Shown: one piece after another, positions 9,151-18,530 of the stretch
How positions within the stretch are numbered: position 1 is the stretch's first letter
Layout: each line of letters starts with the position of its first letter
Origin: Paenibacillus amylolyticus
Lineage (GTDB): Bacteria; Bacillota; Bacilli; Paenibacillales; Paenibacillaceae
NCBI RefSeq assembly: GCF_003719335.1
Contig: NZ_RIAS01000015.1
Span: 1 to 64,000, forward strand
Reading direction: 5' to 3'
DNA: 64,000 bases
The notes under the pieces: generated by a model
What the model saw: only the letters and a program-made list of their open reading frames with translations
Database searches by the model: none
Told to the model about the DNA's origin: nothing
Position numbers and translations under genes: made by a program

Positions 9151-9903
9151 ATGAATTTCACTGATTTTGGCCCTCACATATATCGAACCATACTCATGTA
9201 TTTCCTGGTGTATTGCGCTATTCGTGTTATGGGTAAACGTGAGATCGGCAAGTTATCTATGTTTGATCTGGTCGTGTCGATCATGCTTGCCGAGATGGCT
9301 GCTTTTGTGATTGAGGATATCAAAAAACCGCTATCTCATGGTATTGCTCCGATGCTAACAGTCATTGTTATGCAAATTGGGATGGCTTATGTCGGTTTGA
9401 AAAGCCGCAAGCTTCGTCTGATGATCGATGGAAAACCTACGGTTTTAATCTCCAAAGGCAAGCTTCATCGGGATGAAATGCGCAAGCAACGTTACAATCT
9501 GGATGATCTGTTACTGCAACTTCGGGAACAAAATATTGACAGCATCGGTGATGTAGATTTTGCGCTCCTGGAAACAACGGGGAAACTGACTGTGTTTCCG
9601 AAAGATCAGAGCTCTGAAGGCTCCGGTTCCGGTTCCGGTTCCGGTTCTTCCAATTCATCTACACAACAAAAAGAAAATGTTAAACTGAAAGGTTTCCCTA
9701 ACATCAAATACGAGGGTTTACCCGTGCCCTTAATTATGGATGGGAAAGTACAGGATGAGAATTTGGAAATGATCGAGAAAACACGTTTCTGGCTGAAAAA
9801 TCAAATTCAGCAAAAAGGCATTAACGATTTTAAAGATGTGTTTATATGCTCAATTGATCATAATGGCAAGTTATATATAAGTGCTCGTGAAGACAAAAAA
9901 TAA
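9151..9903 (+). CDS. DUF421 (YetF/YrbG-like) membrane protein
   Basis: The 250-residue protein has three N-terminal membrane spans with the family signature RVMGKREIGKLS.FDLVV, followed by two cytosolic alpha/beta segments. B. subtilis YrbG is the positional counterpart. YetF-type proteins have been linked to spore germination, but the role of this one is unknown. The two cytosolic halves are joined by a low-complexity linker made of Gly-Ser repeats (about residues 156-168), encoded by tandem TCCGGT units. GGAGG lies before the ATG. Confidence 0.85.
   Translation: MNFTDFGPHIYRTILMYFLVYCAIRVMGKREIGKLSMFDLVVSIMLAEMAAFVIEDIKKPLSHGIAPMLTVIVMQIGMAYVGLKSRKLRLMIDGKPTVLISKGKLHRDEMRKQRYNLDDLLLQLREQNIDSIGDVDFALLETTGKLTVFPKDQSSEGSGSGSGSGSSNSSTQQKENVKLKGFPNIKYEGLPVPLIMDGKVQDENLEMIEKTRFWLKNQIQQKGINDFKDVFICSIDHNGKLYISAREDKK
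9622..9645 (+). repeat. Tandem hexanucleotide repeat (TCCGGT)x4 inside the DUF421 gene
   Basis: Four perfect TCCGGT units encode alternating Ser-Gly in the linker of the DUF421 protein. Unit gain or loss would keep the reading frame. Confidence 0.9.
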
Positions 9904-9905
9904 AA

Positions 9906-11555
9906 CTATTTTTTTTCAGAGCGACCTTTGAACCATGAGCCAATGAGGGGAGCGCGTGATAGATCATGAAAGTCTATCATTTTGGTTAAACCCATGACCA
10001 TCAAGTAAACAAGCAAACCGATGGAGGGTGCAAGGATCATGCGAAGCCAAAACGGAAACAGCGCCGCGGTATGCTCATAGACGAGTAAGGTTGCAGCACC
10101 CATGATGAACATGCCAGCTCCAGTTTTGACCCAATCCATCAGCTTGAAGCGAAAGTTTAATAACTGGCGAACACTGCCCGCGTGTAGCAAGGTTACAACC
10201 ATCGAATTAATACAGATGGCAATAACGGCACCGAAGATTCCATACTCAGGTCGCGAGGCCAGCATTAGAATTAACGAAATTTTGATGACGGCCCCTATAA
10301 ACGTATTCAGCAATGCTTTACCCGGACGGTCGAGCGCCTGCAGCGCAGCCTGTAGTGGAGCTTGAATATAAATAAACAAGGCAAAAGGAGCCATCAGCTT
10401 TAGCATGCTTCCAATCGATGCATCATCATAAAGCAGCAGACACATCGGTTCGGCAAGCACATACATAAAGACAGAGAAAGGTGCACCAGTGACTAGAGCT
10501 AGCCGCAGAGCCTGATGCATTCTTTTGTGAATCAGCGCACGATCACCATTGGCTGAAGCTTCTGACAGGGAGGGTACGAGTGATGTTGCGAGAGAAGAAG
10601 TCAGTGCTCCCGGAAGTAGCAACAGAGGGATTACCATTCCTTGTAATGCACCATATTGAGCCGTGGCTAGTCCTTTAGCAATACCGGCAATGGCGAGGCT
10701 CTGGGCTGTCACGATCGTTTCAGCGAGATAAGAGAGAGAACCGACAAGGCGACCAGCCGTAACAGGAACAGATATAGCCAGCAATCGGCGGATTAATCCT
10801 CTCTGAGAAGGGGGAGCTGCTGCAGAGAACTCCTCTTTCTCTTGCAAGTTTAAAAAGACATCTTTCACAGACTCCGATGAAGGAGGGCGAGCCTGTTTTC
10901 TACGACGAGAAAGGGGCAATTCTCTTTTAAACTTTGCATAATTCCACAGGAGCACCAGCATTCCGCCCAGTTCTCCAACCATGGCACCGAGCATGGCCCC
11001 AGCGGCGGCATGTTCAATCCCTTTAGGTAGCAACAGCCATGCAAACCAGATCACAAAAATGATACGGATGATCGTTTCAGTAATGGATGAGATCGCGGTT
11101 GGCATCATATTTTGCATACCTTGGAAATATCCCCTGTACACTGCTGAAACTGCAATGATAGCAATCATAGGGCTCATGCTGACAAACGTATGATATACTC
11201 GCTCATCTGTGAGTACATATTGGGTGATCCAAGGGGCAAACAGGATGCATAAAAACATAAAAATAACACCGAGAGTGAGTGTGAAGCTAAGGCTGATCTG
11301 CAAAATACGTTGGGGCGAGTAACGGTTAGCACCCGTCTCGGCTTCGGCGACTAGCTTGGCCACAGCTAAAGGAATGCCTCCGGTAATCAGTGTCACCAGC
11401 ACGATGAAAAAGGGATAGCTCAGTTGATAGATCCCTACACCCTCTGCACCGATTACTCGTGGCAGTGCGATCCGTGGAATGAAGCCGAGAATCCGGTTGA
11501 TAATGCCTGCTGCGAGCAGGATCATGGCCCCCTGAATAAATGTCTGTTTCTTCAA
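9906..11555 (-). CDS. spoVB: Stage V sporulation protein B (SpoVB), MOP-family polysaccharide/lipid flippase
   Basis: SpoVB belongs to the MOP/MATE-like exporters and is needed for spore cortex formation, probably by moving a lipid-linked precursor across the outer forespore membrane. The 549-residue protein has about 14 predicted spans and the N-terminal pattern FIQGAMILLAAGIINRILGF typical of the family. A TTG start at 11555 has AGAGGGG nine bases upstream. The frame is open to 11645 without a ribosome site. Position next to the DUF421 and comN genes matches B. subtilis. Confidence 0.88.
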   Translation of the reverse strand: MKKQTFIQGAMILLAAGIINRILGFIPRIALPRVIGAEGVGIYQLSYPFFIVLVTLITGGIPLAVAKLVAEAETGANRYSPQRILQISLSFTLTLGVIFMFLCILFAPWITQYVLTDERVYHTFVSMSPMIAIIAVSAVYRGYFQGMQNMMPTAISSITETIIRIIFVIWFAWLLLPKGIEHAAAGAMLGAMVGELGGMLVLLWNYAKFKRELPLSRRRKQARPPSSESVKDVFLNLQEKEEFSAAAPPSQRGLIRRLLAISVPVTAGRLVGSLSYLAETIVTAQSLAIAGIAKGLATAQYGALQGMVIPLLLLPGALTSSLATSLVPSLSEASANGDRALIHKRMHQALRLALVTGAPFSVFMYVLAEPMCLLLYDDASIGSMLKLMAPFALFIYIQAPLQAALQALDRPGKALLNTFIGAVIKISLILMLASRPEYGIFGAVIAICINSMVVTLLHAGSVRQLLNFRFKLMDWVKTGAGMFIMGAATLLVYEHTAALFPFWLRMILAPSIGLLVYLMVMGLTKMIDFHDLSRAPLIGSWFKGRSEKK

Positions 11556-11773
11556 AACTACCCCTCTTTCCCGGTTGAAGGTACAGGTTATCCTCATAAT
11601 TGGGACAAAGCCGTTGTATTTCATCCTATGCCGGTCTTTCATCATCTCATGACAACTCGGACACGATTAACAAAAAGAACCATAAACAAGAAGAAGGAAT
11701 ATGAAAGGGTGAGGTCGAATGATGTAGTATTGGTGCCGCATAAAGGCTCGGATGTATGAAGGGAGGCTCCCCG

Positions 11774-12022
11774 TTGGAAGAAATGAATGATGTGGAGTTG
11801 GAACAGTCAATAGAGATGCTCTGTCGAAGTAAGGCGGAGGAATTAAGGCTTGTCGGTTACGAATATGTCACCAGCAAAGATGTCTGGAATTGTGTCAGTC
11901 ACAAATACGAAAAACAGGGTATTCCACCGCTTCACCAACTGGTGAATGACATATTGTCACTGAAAGCAACAAGCTTTATGAACTTTATGACGGTGTCTGC
12001 ATACCGGGGATCCTCTTTCTAG
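11774..12022 (+). CDS. comN: ComN-like post-transcriptional regulator
   Basis: This 82-residue protein resembles the post-transcriptional regulator family (B. subtilis ComN/YrzD), which affects late competence mRNA and polar localisation. Family-typical text includes CRSKAEELRLVGYEYVTSKDVW and a C-terminal FMNFMTVSAYR. TTG at 11774 is preceded by GAAGGGAGG; an in-frame ATG at 11756 overlaps that site. It lies between spoVB and secD, as in B. subtilis. Its 3' end overlaps a hairpin terminator. Confidence 0.8.
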   Translation: MEEMNDVELEQSIEMLCRSKAEELRLVGYEYVTSKDVWNCVSHKYEKQGIPPLHQLVNDILSLKATSFMNFMTVSAYRGSSF

Positions 12023-12042
12023 ACGAAAGGGATCTTTTTTGT
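12008..12042 (+). terminator. Terminator overlapping the end of comN
   Basis: GATCCTCTTTC and GAAAGGGATC form an imperfect stem followed by six T. It separates comN from the secD promoter that starts seven bases later. Confidence 0.65.
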
Positions 12043-12048
12043 TGAAAA

Positions 12049-12077
12049 TTGACTGCTTTTTACGGCATCGCTATAAT
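12049..12077 (+). promoter_or_regulatory. SigA promoter of secD-secF
   Basis: TTGACT, a 17-base spacer and TATAAT, about 37 bases upstream of the secD start codon. Confidence 0.85.
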
Positions 12078-12113
12078 AGGAATATTGAGAACGAAAGGGG
12101 ATCTAGGAACGGC

Positions 12114-13364
12114 ATGAAAAGAATTATCAGTTTCATTCTGGTCGTGCTTGTCACCACAGGGGTTATGGTGGGTACAAGCCCGGAGCTGCTCAAAAATATA
12201 CGCTTGGGCCTTGATTTAAAAGGAGGCTACGAGATCTTATATGAAGCAGAGCCGCTCGAAGCAGGGCAACAACTCAGCAAAGCATCCTTGGTACAGACAG
12301 CCAAAAGCCTCGAAAGCCGTGCGAATGCGCTCGGAACAAGTGAGCCGGAAGTAACTACGGAAGGAACCAACCGGATTCGATTGAAACTGGCAGGAGTTAC
12401 GGATGAGGCCGAGGTTAGAGCCAAAATGAAAGAACCCGCTGTTCTGACCTTCCGGAGTAAAGCTCCGAACGACAAAGAAGGCGAGTACTCCAAAATCGAG
12501 CTTCGCGGTAATGAGTTTGTCGAAAATGCGGCCAAGGTTGTTTTCACTCAATTGAATGAGCCTATGATCGACATTAAAGTAAAAGACAAAGCCAAATTTT
12601 CTGAAATCACAAAACGTTTGATCAATCAACCTCTTGCAATCTATCTGGATGATCAATTGCTTTCAGCACCAGAAGTTAGACAACAATTGACTGATGGGTC
12701 TGCTCAAATCTCAGGTTCCTACACACGCGAAGAAGCGAATCAGCTTCGTGATACGATTAACCTGGGTGCCCTGCCGCTGAAACTTACGGAGAAATACTCC
12801 CAAAGCGTAGGCGCAACTCTTGGTAAATTGTCTCTGGATCAGACGATTAAAGCCGGTTTTATTGGCTCGATCATCATTCTGATCTTCATGATTGGACTGT
12901 ATCGCATCCCAGGTATCATCGCGAGTTTTGCACTGATCACCCATACGTGGTTAGTACTTGCCATTTTCTATCTGGGGGAATTCGTGCTTACCCTTCCGGG
13001 TATTGCGGCCTTCATTCTGGGTATAGGTATGGCGGTTGATGCAAACATCATTACGTACGAACGGATTAAGGAAGAGATGCGCAGCGGCAAGTCTATCTTG
13101 TCATCCGTTAAGGCTGGCGGTAAACATTCCTTCCGTACGATTATTGACTCCAATATCACAACCATTATTGCGGCAGCTGTAATGTTCTTCTTGGGTACTG
13201 GTGCAGTTAAAGGTTTCGCACTCGTACTGATTTTCGATATTGTGACCAGTATCATCACGAATATTTTCTTCTCCCGCTTCCTGTTAGTCCTGCTTGTGCG
13301 GGGTAACGTAGTCAAGAAGCCTAAGTATTTCGGAGTGAAGGAGAGTGAAATTCGTGCGCTTTAA
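12114..13364 (+). CDS. secD: Protein translocase subunit SecD
   Basis: SecD with SecF uses the proton gradient to help pull secreted proteins through SecYEG. The 416-residue protein shows an N-terminal span, the D1 motif LGLDLKGGYEILYE, the exported P1 region and the C-terminal five-span RND-like bundle with LPGIAAFILGIGMAVDANIITYERIKEE. In B. subtilis secD and secF are fused; here they are separate overlapping genes. ATG 12114 follows CTAGGA; the frame upstream is open but lies over the promoter. Confidence 0.96.
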   Translation: MKRIISFILVVLVTTGVMVGTSPELLKNIRLGLDLKGGYEILYEAEPLEAGQQLSKASLVQTAKSLESRANALGTSEPEVTTEGTNRIRLKLAGVTDEAEVRAKMKEPAVLTFRSKAPNDKEGEYSKIELRGNEFVENAAKVVFTQLNEPMIDIKVKDKAKFSEITKRLINQPLAIYLDDQLLSAPEVRQQLTDGSAQISGSYTREEANQLRDTINLGALPLKLTEKYSQSVGATLGKLSLDQTIKAGFIGSIIILIFMIGLYRIPGIIASFALITHTWLVLAIFYLGEFVLTLPGIAAFILGIGMAVDANIITYERIKEEMRSGKSILSSVKAGGKHSFRTIIDSNITTIIAAAVMFFLGTGAVKGFALVLIFDIVTSIITNIFFSRFLLVLLVRGNVVKKPKYFGVKESEIRAL

Positions 13365-14262
13365 TTGGAATTATGATTACGTAAAAGGCAGTAAGATTGC
13401 CTATATCTTTTCGATTATTTTGACCGTGGCGGGGATTGTCAGTATTCTCGGATTGGGGCTTAATTACGCAGTTGATTTTAAATCAGGTTCCAACGTAGAT
13501 ATTACGGTATCCAAAGCGATTACTACAGAGCAAATTAATCCAATCATCAAGGACATGGGTGTCAATGAAGGTGATGTACACATCACGCCTGGTGCAGATC
13601 GGGTCAATGTTCGTTTTTCCAATGTACTGGATGAAAATATGGAGAGTAAATTCAAGCAGGAATTTAGCAAGCTGGATTCCACAGCTTCTTATGAGGTCAA
13701 CACCGTTGATCCGGAGATGGCGAAGGAACTGGAGCGCAACGCGATCTATGCCGTTCTCATTGCGAGTATCGGGATTATGATCTACGTGGCCATCCGGTTC
13801 GAATGGCGATTTGGTCTTGCAGCTGTTATTGCACTCTTCCATGATGCATTTGTCGTTATCAGTATATTCTCCATCTTCCGATTGGAAGTGGATTTGACCT
13901 TTATTACAGCAGTGCTGACGATTGTCGGTTTCTCGATCAACGATACCATCGTTATCTTTGACCGGATTCGGGAAAATCTGCGTTTTGCCAAAAAGACAAC
14001 GAAAGCCGATTTACGTGAGGTTGTGAATCATAGTTTGGCTCAAACGATGACCCGTTCCTTGAACACAACGTTTACGGTATTTGCTGCTTCAATCTGTTTG
14101 TTCATCTTTGGTGGAGAGTCCATTCGTATGTTCTCTCTTGCTATGGTAATCGGAACGTTGTTCGGCGCTTATTCTTCAATCTTCATTGCTGCTCCACTCT
14201 GGTTGGTGCTTAAAGGTAAACAAATTAGCAAACCTAAAGCAGCGGCAAAAGCTTCTAACTAA
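13354..14262 (+). CDS. secF: Protein translocase subunit SecF
   Basis: Partner of SecD. The 302-residue protein has six predicted spans and the family motifs LNYAVDFKSGSNVDI and ILTIVGFSINDTIVIFDRIREN. GTG at 13354 has AAGGAG ten bases before it and lies inside the last 11 bases of secD, so the pair is coupled. GTG 13345 is too close to that site. Confidence 0.95.
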   Translation: MRFNWNYDYVKGSKIAYIFSIILTVAGIVSILGLGLNYAVDFKSGSNVDITVSKAITTEQINPIIKDMGVNEGDVHITPGADRVNVRFSNVLDENMESKFKQEFSKLDSTASYEVNTVDPEMAKELERNAIYAVLIASIGIMIYVAIRFEWRFGLAAVIALFHDAFVVISIFSIFRLEVDLTFITAVLTIVGFSINDTIVIFDRIRENLRFAKKTTKADLREVVNHSLAQTMTRSLNTTFTVFAASICLFIFGGESIRMFSLAMVIGTLFGAYSSIFIAAPLWLVLKGKQISKPKAAAKASN

Positions 14263-14274
14263 ACATCGGAATGT

Positions 14275-14302
14275 AAAGCCGCGTCTGCCAGGCGCGGTTT
14301 TG
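14275..14302 (+). terminator. Short terminator after secF
   Basis: AAGCCGCG and CGCGGTTTT form a GC-rich stem around TCTGCCAGG, followed by only a short T tract, so it may be leaky. Confidence 0.5.
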
Positions 14303-14335
14303 CAACGTTAAGTACAGAATTAAGGGGGAATCAAC

Positions 14336-15298
14336 ATGACAAGAGAAGCTGGTCGGTCCGCACAAGCGGCAACATGGAGCGGGATCGTCGGAAACATGGC
14401 ACTTGCGGTCATCAAAACAGGAGTAGGATACATGGCGAATAGTAAATCATTACTGGCTGATGGCTTGTATTCTGCCTCCGAAGCCGCCTCTTCCCTGGTT
14501 GCTCTTTTCCCCTCAAGATCTTCTGTACAATCCAAAGGCAAGATGCAAAAGGAACGCCTAAGAGAACATGCAAGGGCTGCAAAACCGGGCATGACTGTTC
14601 TTTTAGCGGTGCTTATTTTGATGGGAGGCCTACAGCTGGCTATTTCCGCATTAAGCAGTCTATCCAGTGGTGAACTCGAAGCGCCTGGAAAGTCTGTCCT
14701 TTTGGTAGCTGTTGCTGCGCTAGCTGTGAAAGAAGCTATATTTCAATTTCAATACCGATATTTCCGTAAACGAAATCAGTCCCAGGCTATGTCGTATGCC
14801 TTGCAACATAGACGTGCATTATATTGTTCACTAGCGGTATTAATAGGTATCATCGGTGCGATGGCAGGGGAAGAAACGGGCTTGAGTCTGCTGCTTTATC
14901 TTGATCCAACCGCAGCTCTTATTGCTTCCGGTTTCATTTTGTATAAAGGATATCGGATGATTGTAGACACGGTCTATGGTTCACTTATTCAAGAACTTGA
15001 GCAAGAGGATGCTGCGGACTACAAGGAAACAGTACAACGGGTATACGGTATTATCACAATTGAACATTTGGTTGCACGGGAGCAGGAACATGATGTTACC
15101 ATTGAGTTGGTTGTTAGTGTGAATCCCAGAATCTCCATATTGGAGGCGCAGGAAATTGCAAACCGAGCCAAGACATTGTTGTTAACACGTTTCAGTCATG
15201 TAAAAGAAGTTCAGATCCAGGCTATACCATATGATCCTGGATATCCTTATAAATCCAATCATGAACTGCCCGATCATGAAGCGACATTAATTCAGTGA
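14336..15298 (+). CDS. Cation diffusion facilitator (CDF)-like protein with degenerate metal site
   Basis: The 320-residue protein has a CDF fold: an N-terminal motif SKSLLADGLYSASEAASSLVAL, about six spans and a C-terminal cytosolic ferredoxin-like domain (VTIELVVSVNPRISILEAQEIA). CDF proteins normally export Zn, Mn or Fe by proton antiport, using Asp/His ligands in spans 2 and 5. Here the span-2 HxxxD position reads YxxxE, and the span-5 segment HRRALYCSLAVLIG lacks the Asp of the usual HRSDALSS. It may therefore transport another substrate or have lost transport. It lies between secF and recJ. GGGGG precedes the ATG. Confidence 0.75.
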   Translation: MTREAGRSAQAATWSGIVGNMALAVIKTGVGYMANSKSLLADGLYSASEAASSLVALFPSRSSVQSKGKMQKERLREHARAAKPGMTVLLAVLILMGGLQLAISALSSLSSGELEAPGKSVLLVAVAALAVKEAIFQFQYRYFRKRNQSQAMSYALQHRRALYCSLAVLIGIIGAMAGEETGLSLLLYLDPTAALIASGFILYKGYRMIVDTVYGSLIQELEQEDAADYKETVQRVYGIITIEHLVAREQEHDVTIELVVSVNPRISILEAQEIANRAKTLLLTRFSHVKEVQIQAIPYDPGYPYKSNHELPDHEATLIQ

Positions 15299-15338
15299 TG
15301 GCGCTGGGATCTCGTAGATCAGGAAAGGAGCGTTAGCG

Positions 15339-17747
15339 TTGCTATATTCGCAATATCGGTGGAATACACCACATATCAATCTGGAGGCGGCTGCGGCACT
15401 ATCGCAGGCGCTTTCCGTTTCCCCTCTAGTAGGACGTTTGCTTGTAAGCCGAGGTGTGCACAATGAAGAGGGAGCAGAACGTTTTTTACATCCTGACTTG
15501 AATCAGATGCATGATCCTTATCTGCTGCTAGGCATGAGTGAGGCTATTCCTCGAATCAAGCTTGCATTGGAGCGAGAAGAACATATTTTAATTTATGGAG
15601 ATTATGATGCCGATGGAGTATCCAGTACATCGCTCATGATCCATCTGATGCGTCATTTGGGAGCCTCATATGATATCTATATTCCTCATCGCTCGAATGA
15701 AGGTTACGGTCTTCATAATCATGCTTTGGACTGGGCTCAACAGCAAGGGGTTACATTAATTATTACTGTCGATACGGGAATCAGCGCTGTAGAACAGATT
15801 GCATATGCTGCAACACTGGGGATAGAAGTGATTGTGACGGATCATCACGAACCCCCTGAGGTTTTGCCAGATGCTTACGCACTGATTAATCCGAAACTAC
15901 CGGGGTGCCCATATCCGTTCAAGGGCCTAGCCGGGGCAGGTGTAGCGTTGAAGGTAGCTCAGGCATTGATTGGTGAGGTGCCGGGTGAATGGATGGAGAT
16001 TGCCGCGATTGGAACGGTAGCTGATTTGATGCCGCTTGAAGGTGAGAATCGGGTGATTGTCAGTTACGGGATCGAATCCATGAGAGGTTCCAAACTTCCT
16101 GGAGTTAGTGCCTTACTTGAGATTAGTGGTGTGGATCAAAGCCAGGTGACATCCATTAATATTGCTTTTGCCATGGCTCCACGTATTAATGCTAGCGGCC
16201 GATTAGATCATGCCGGAAGAGCGGTATCACTGCTCACGACGGAAGATTTGGATGAAGCCCATGCCCTTGCGGGACAGCTGGATCTACTGAATCGAGAGCG
16301 GCAACAAGTCGTGGAGGGTATTCTACAGGAAGCGACGGCACAACTGGAACAGAAAATTGAGCAACGTTCCGGAACTGTGCCGGATGTTATTGTACTGGCA
16401 GGTGAAGGGTGGAATGTTGGTGTAGTCGGCATTGTGGCTTCCAAGCTGCTGGAGCGATACTATCGCCCAACACTGATTCTGGGAATCGATCCCGAGAGTG
16501 GCGTCTGTAAAGGATCTGCACGTTCCATTGAAGGTCTGGATATTTATGAGGCACTTACAGTGAACAAAAATAGTATGGATCATTATGGTGGACATCCTGC
16601 AGCTGCAGGAATGACGCTGCATCGTGATCAATTGGAAGAGCTTGAGGCGGGTTTAAATGAATATGCCGCGACGGTACTAACAGAAGAAGATTTTGTACCT
16701 CAGCGCCTGGCTGATGATGAATGCAGAATTAGTGATGTGCCACTCAAGGTGATCGAGGAGATTGACCGATTACAGCCTTTTGGCATGAGCAATCCATCAC
16801 CACGTTTTGTATTGAGAAAGGTAACTGTCAAGGAAACCAGGACGATGGGGCGGGAAAAGCGCCATTTGAAGCTGGTTCTTGAACAAGACGGTCAGCAGTT
16901 GGAAACTGTTGCTTTTGGCAAGGGAGCACTGGCTGAATTTCTCTCCCCCGGTTCTGTTATCGATGTGATGGGGGAACTGTCGATCAATGAATGGAATGGC
17001 ATGAGAAAGCCACAGATGATGCTTCAGGACATCCACGTTCCTGGGGCACAAGTGTTTGATATGCGCGGACATGCTGAGCCGCTGACCGCAATGAAGCACT
17101 TCCTGAGTGCGCTTGACGTACACCTGCGATATAAAGCGGGGGCGATTGGGGCCATTGTTCGAAAAGAAACCAATGTTTCTGAGGGAAATTCATTGTATGA
17201 ACCGTGCCTTTGGGTATATGATAGAAAGGTCGGGTTATTTCCGTGTAATGCTGCCGCAGAGCAGTATGGGCAGGAAGAAGTCCGGACGTTATTTGTGTTT
17301 GATACGCCGGAAACTCCGGAACAACTTGATGCAATGCTGGCTTTGTTCAGCGGAGCCGAGAATATCATCCTTCTGCATGGATCAGGCAACCGTCGAGACC
17401 GACTTCAGATGCCCTCCAGAGAACTGTTCAAACGGTTTTATATGCTGGTGTTCCAATGGAAAGCGGAACCTGTGGAGGAACAAGAGATAATTCCTGTGCT
17501 CAGTCGTCAGTGTGGTTGTTCTACGCGTATGATCACGATGATGCTTGATGTTTTTGAAGAGCTGGCCTTCATTACTCGGAAGGACGGTAAAATCATAGTT
17601 GCGGCCAACCCGCCAAAACGTGATTTAACTTCAGCAGGTCATTATCAGGCGCTGGAAATTATGGCTGAGACAGAACGGGTGATGCTGGATGCATCTACAC
17701 CTCAGTTGACACAATGGATGGTATCCCGGATGAAGGGCGTATCTTAG
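15339..17747 (+). CDS. recJ: Single-stranded-DNA-specific exonuclease RecJ
   Basis: RecJ degrades ssDNA 5' to 3' in recombination and mismatch repair. The 802-residue protein shows the DHH-family metal motifs DYDADGVSSTSL, VDTGIS and VTDHHEPP, the DHHA1 motif GGHPAAAGM, an OB domain and the extra C-terminal domain found in Firmicute RecJ. The TTG start has AAAGGAG nine bases upstream. It lies 37 bases before apt, as in B. subtilis. Confidence 0.95.
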   Translation: MLYSQYRWNTPHINLEAAAALSQALSVSPLVGRLLVSRGVHNEEGAERFLHPDLNQMHDPYLLLGMSEAIPRIKLALEREEHILIYGDYDADGVSSTSLMIHLMRHLGASYDIYIPHRSNEGYGLHNHALDWAQQQGVTLIITVDTGISAVEQIAYAATLGIEVIVTDHHEPPEVLPDAYALINPKLPGCPYPFKGLAGAGVALKVAQALIGEVPGEWMEIAAIGTVADLMPLEGENRVIVSYGIESMRGSKLPGVSALLEISGVDQSQVTSINIAFAMAPRINASGRLDHAGRAVSLLTTEDLDEAHALAGQLDLLNRERQQVVEGILQEATAQLEQKIEQRSGTVPDVIVLAGEGWNVGVVGIVASKLLERYYRPTLILGIDPESGVCKGSARSIEGLDIYEALTVNKNSMDHYGGHPAAAGMTLHRDQLEELEAGLNEYAATVLTEEDFVPQRLADDECRISDVPLKVIEEIDRLQPFGMSNPSPRFVLRKVTVKETRTMGREKRHLKLVLEQDGQQLETVAFGKGALAEFLSPGSVIDVMGELSINEWNGMRKPQMMLQDIHVPGAQVFDMRGHAEPLTAMKHFLSALDVHLRYKAGAIGAIVRKETNVSEGNSLYEPCLWVYDRKVGLFPCNAAAEQYGQEEVRTLFVFDTPETPEQLDAMLALFSGAENIILLHGSGNRRDRLQMPSRELFKRFYMLVFQWKAEPVEEQEIIPVLSRQCGCSTRMITMMLDVFEELAFITRKDGKIIVAANPPKRDLTSAGHYQALEIMAETERVMLDASTPQLTQWMVSRMKGVS

Positions 17748-17784
17748 ATGGAAGTTTGTGTATTTATTTTAGGAGGAGATTATT

Positions 17785-18300
17785 TTGGATTTTAAAGAGT
17801 ATATTCGTGTCATTCCTGACTTTCCACAACCGGGAATCAGCTTCAAGGACATTACAACATTGTTGAAAGATGGAGAAATGTACCGCAATGCGATCAATGA
17901 ACTGAAACAGATGGTATCTGAACTGAAAATTGATGTCATTGCTGGACCTGAAGCACGCGGTTTCGTTGTGGGCGCCCCACTGGCATACGCTCTTGGCGTT
18001 GGTTTTGCTCCAATTCGCAAAAGCGGAAAATTGCCTGGAGCGACGATCGAAGCAGGGTATGATCTCGAATATGGCAAGGATACACTTGCAATGCATACAG
18101 ATGCAATCGAGAAAGGCCAAAATGTCCTGATTGCAGATGATCTGCTCGCAACGGGTGGAACCATTGCAACTTCCATTAATCTGATTGAACAATTGGGCGG
18201 TAACGTGGTAGGTGCTGCATTCCTAATTGAATTGACAGATCTGAATGGCCGCGGTAAATTGCCTGAGAATATGAATGTGTTTACGTTGATGAACTACTAA
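17785..18300 (+). CDS. apt: Adenine phosphoribosyltransferase
   Basis: Apt salvages adenine to AMP using PRPP. The 171-residue protein carries the PRPP-binding motif VLIADDLLATGGT, the adenine-site segment GPEARGFVVGAPLAYALG and the usual IPDFPQPGISFKDIT N terminus. The TTG start follows AGGAGGAG. The terminator at 18390 ends the recJ-apt unit. Confidence 0.96.
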   Translation: MDFKEYIRVIPDFPQPGISFKDITTLLKDGEMYRNAINELKQMVSELKIDVIAGPEARGFVVGAPLAYALGVGFAPIRKSGKLPGATIEAGYDLEYGKDTLAMHTDAIEKGQNVLIADDLLATGGTIATSINLIEQLGGNVVGAAFLIELTDLNGRGKLPENMNVFTLMNY

Positions 18301-18389
18301 TACGTAAATCCATCTAATGAGTTGCTGTGAGTCATGAAAGTTTACTTCCCAAGTTTCCCGGGAAATAATATACAGCATTAATGATCGGC

Positions 18390-18436
18390 AAAAAGCCTGC
18401 TTCTCCAACGTCTTACGTTGGGAAGGCAGGCTTTTT
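18390..18436. terminator. Bidirectional terminator between apt and uracil permease
   Basis: A long interrupted stem starting AAAAAGCCTGC and ending GCAGGCTTTTT, with inner arms CCAACGT/ACGTTGG, has A and T tracts on either side. It can serve both convergent genes. Confidence 0.9.
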
Positions 18437-18530
18437 GAATTTCTTTTTTTGAAGATGAGATACGTGATGAAATACGCTATCTATGTTGAGATAAGCACAC
18501 GCGAATCTTACATTTTGTTCATTGTAATAC

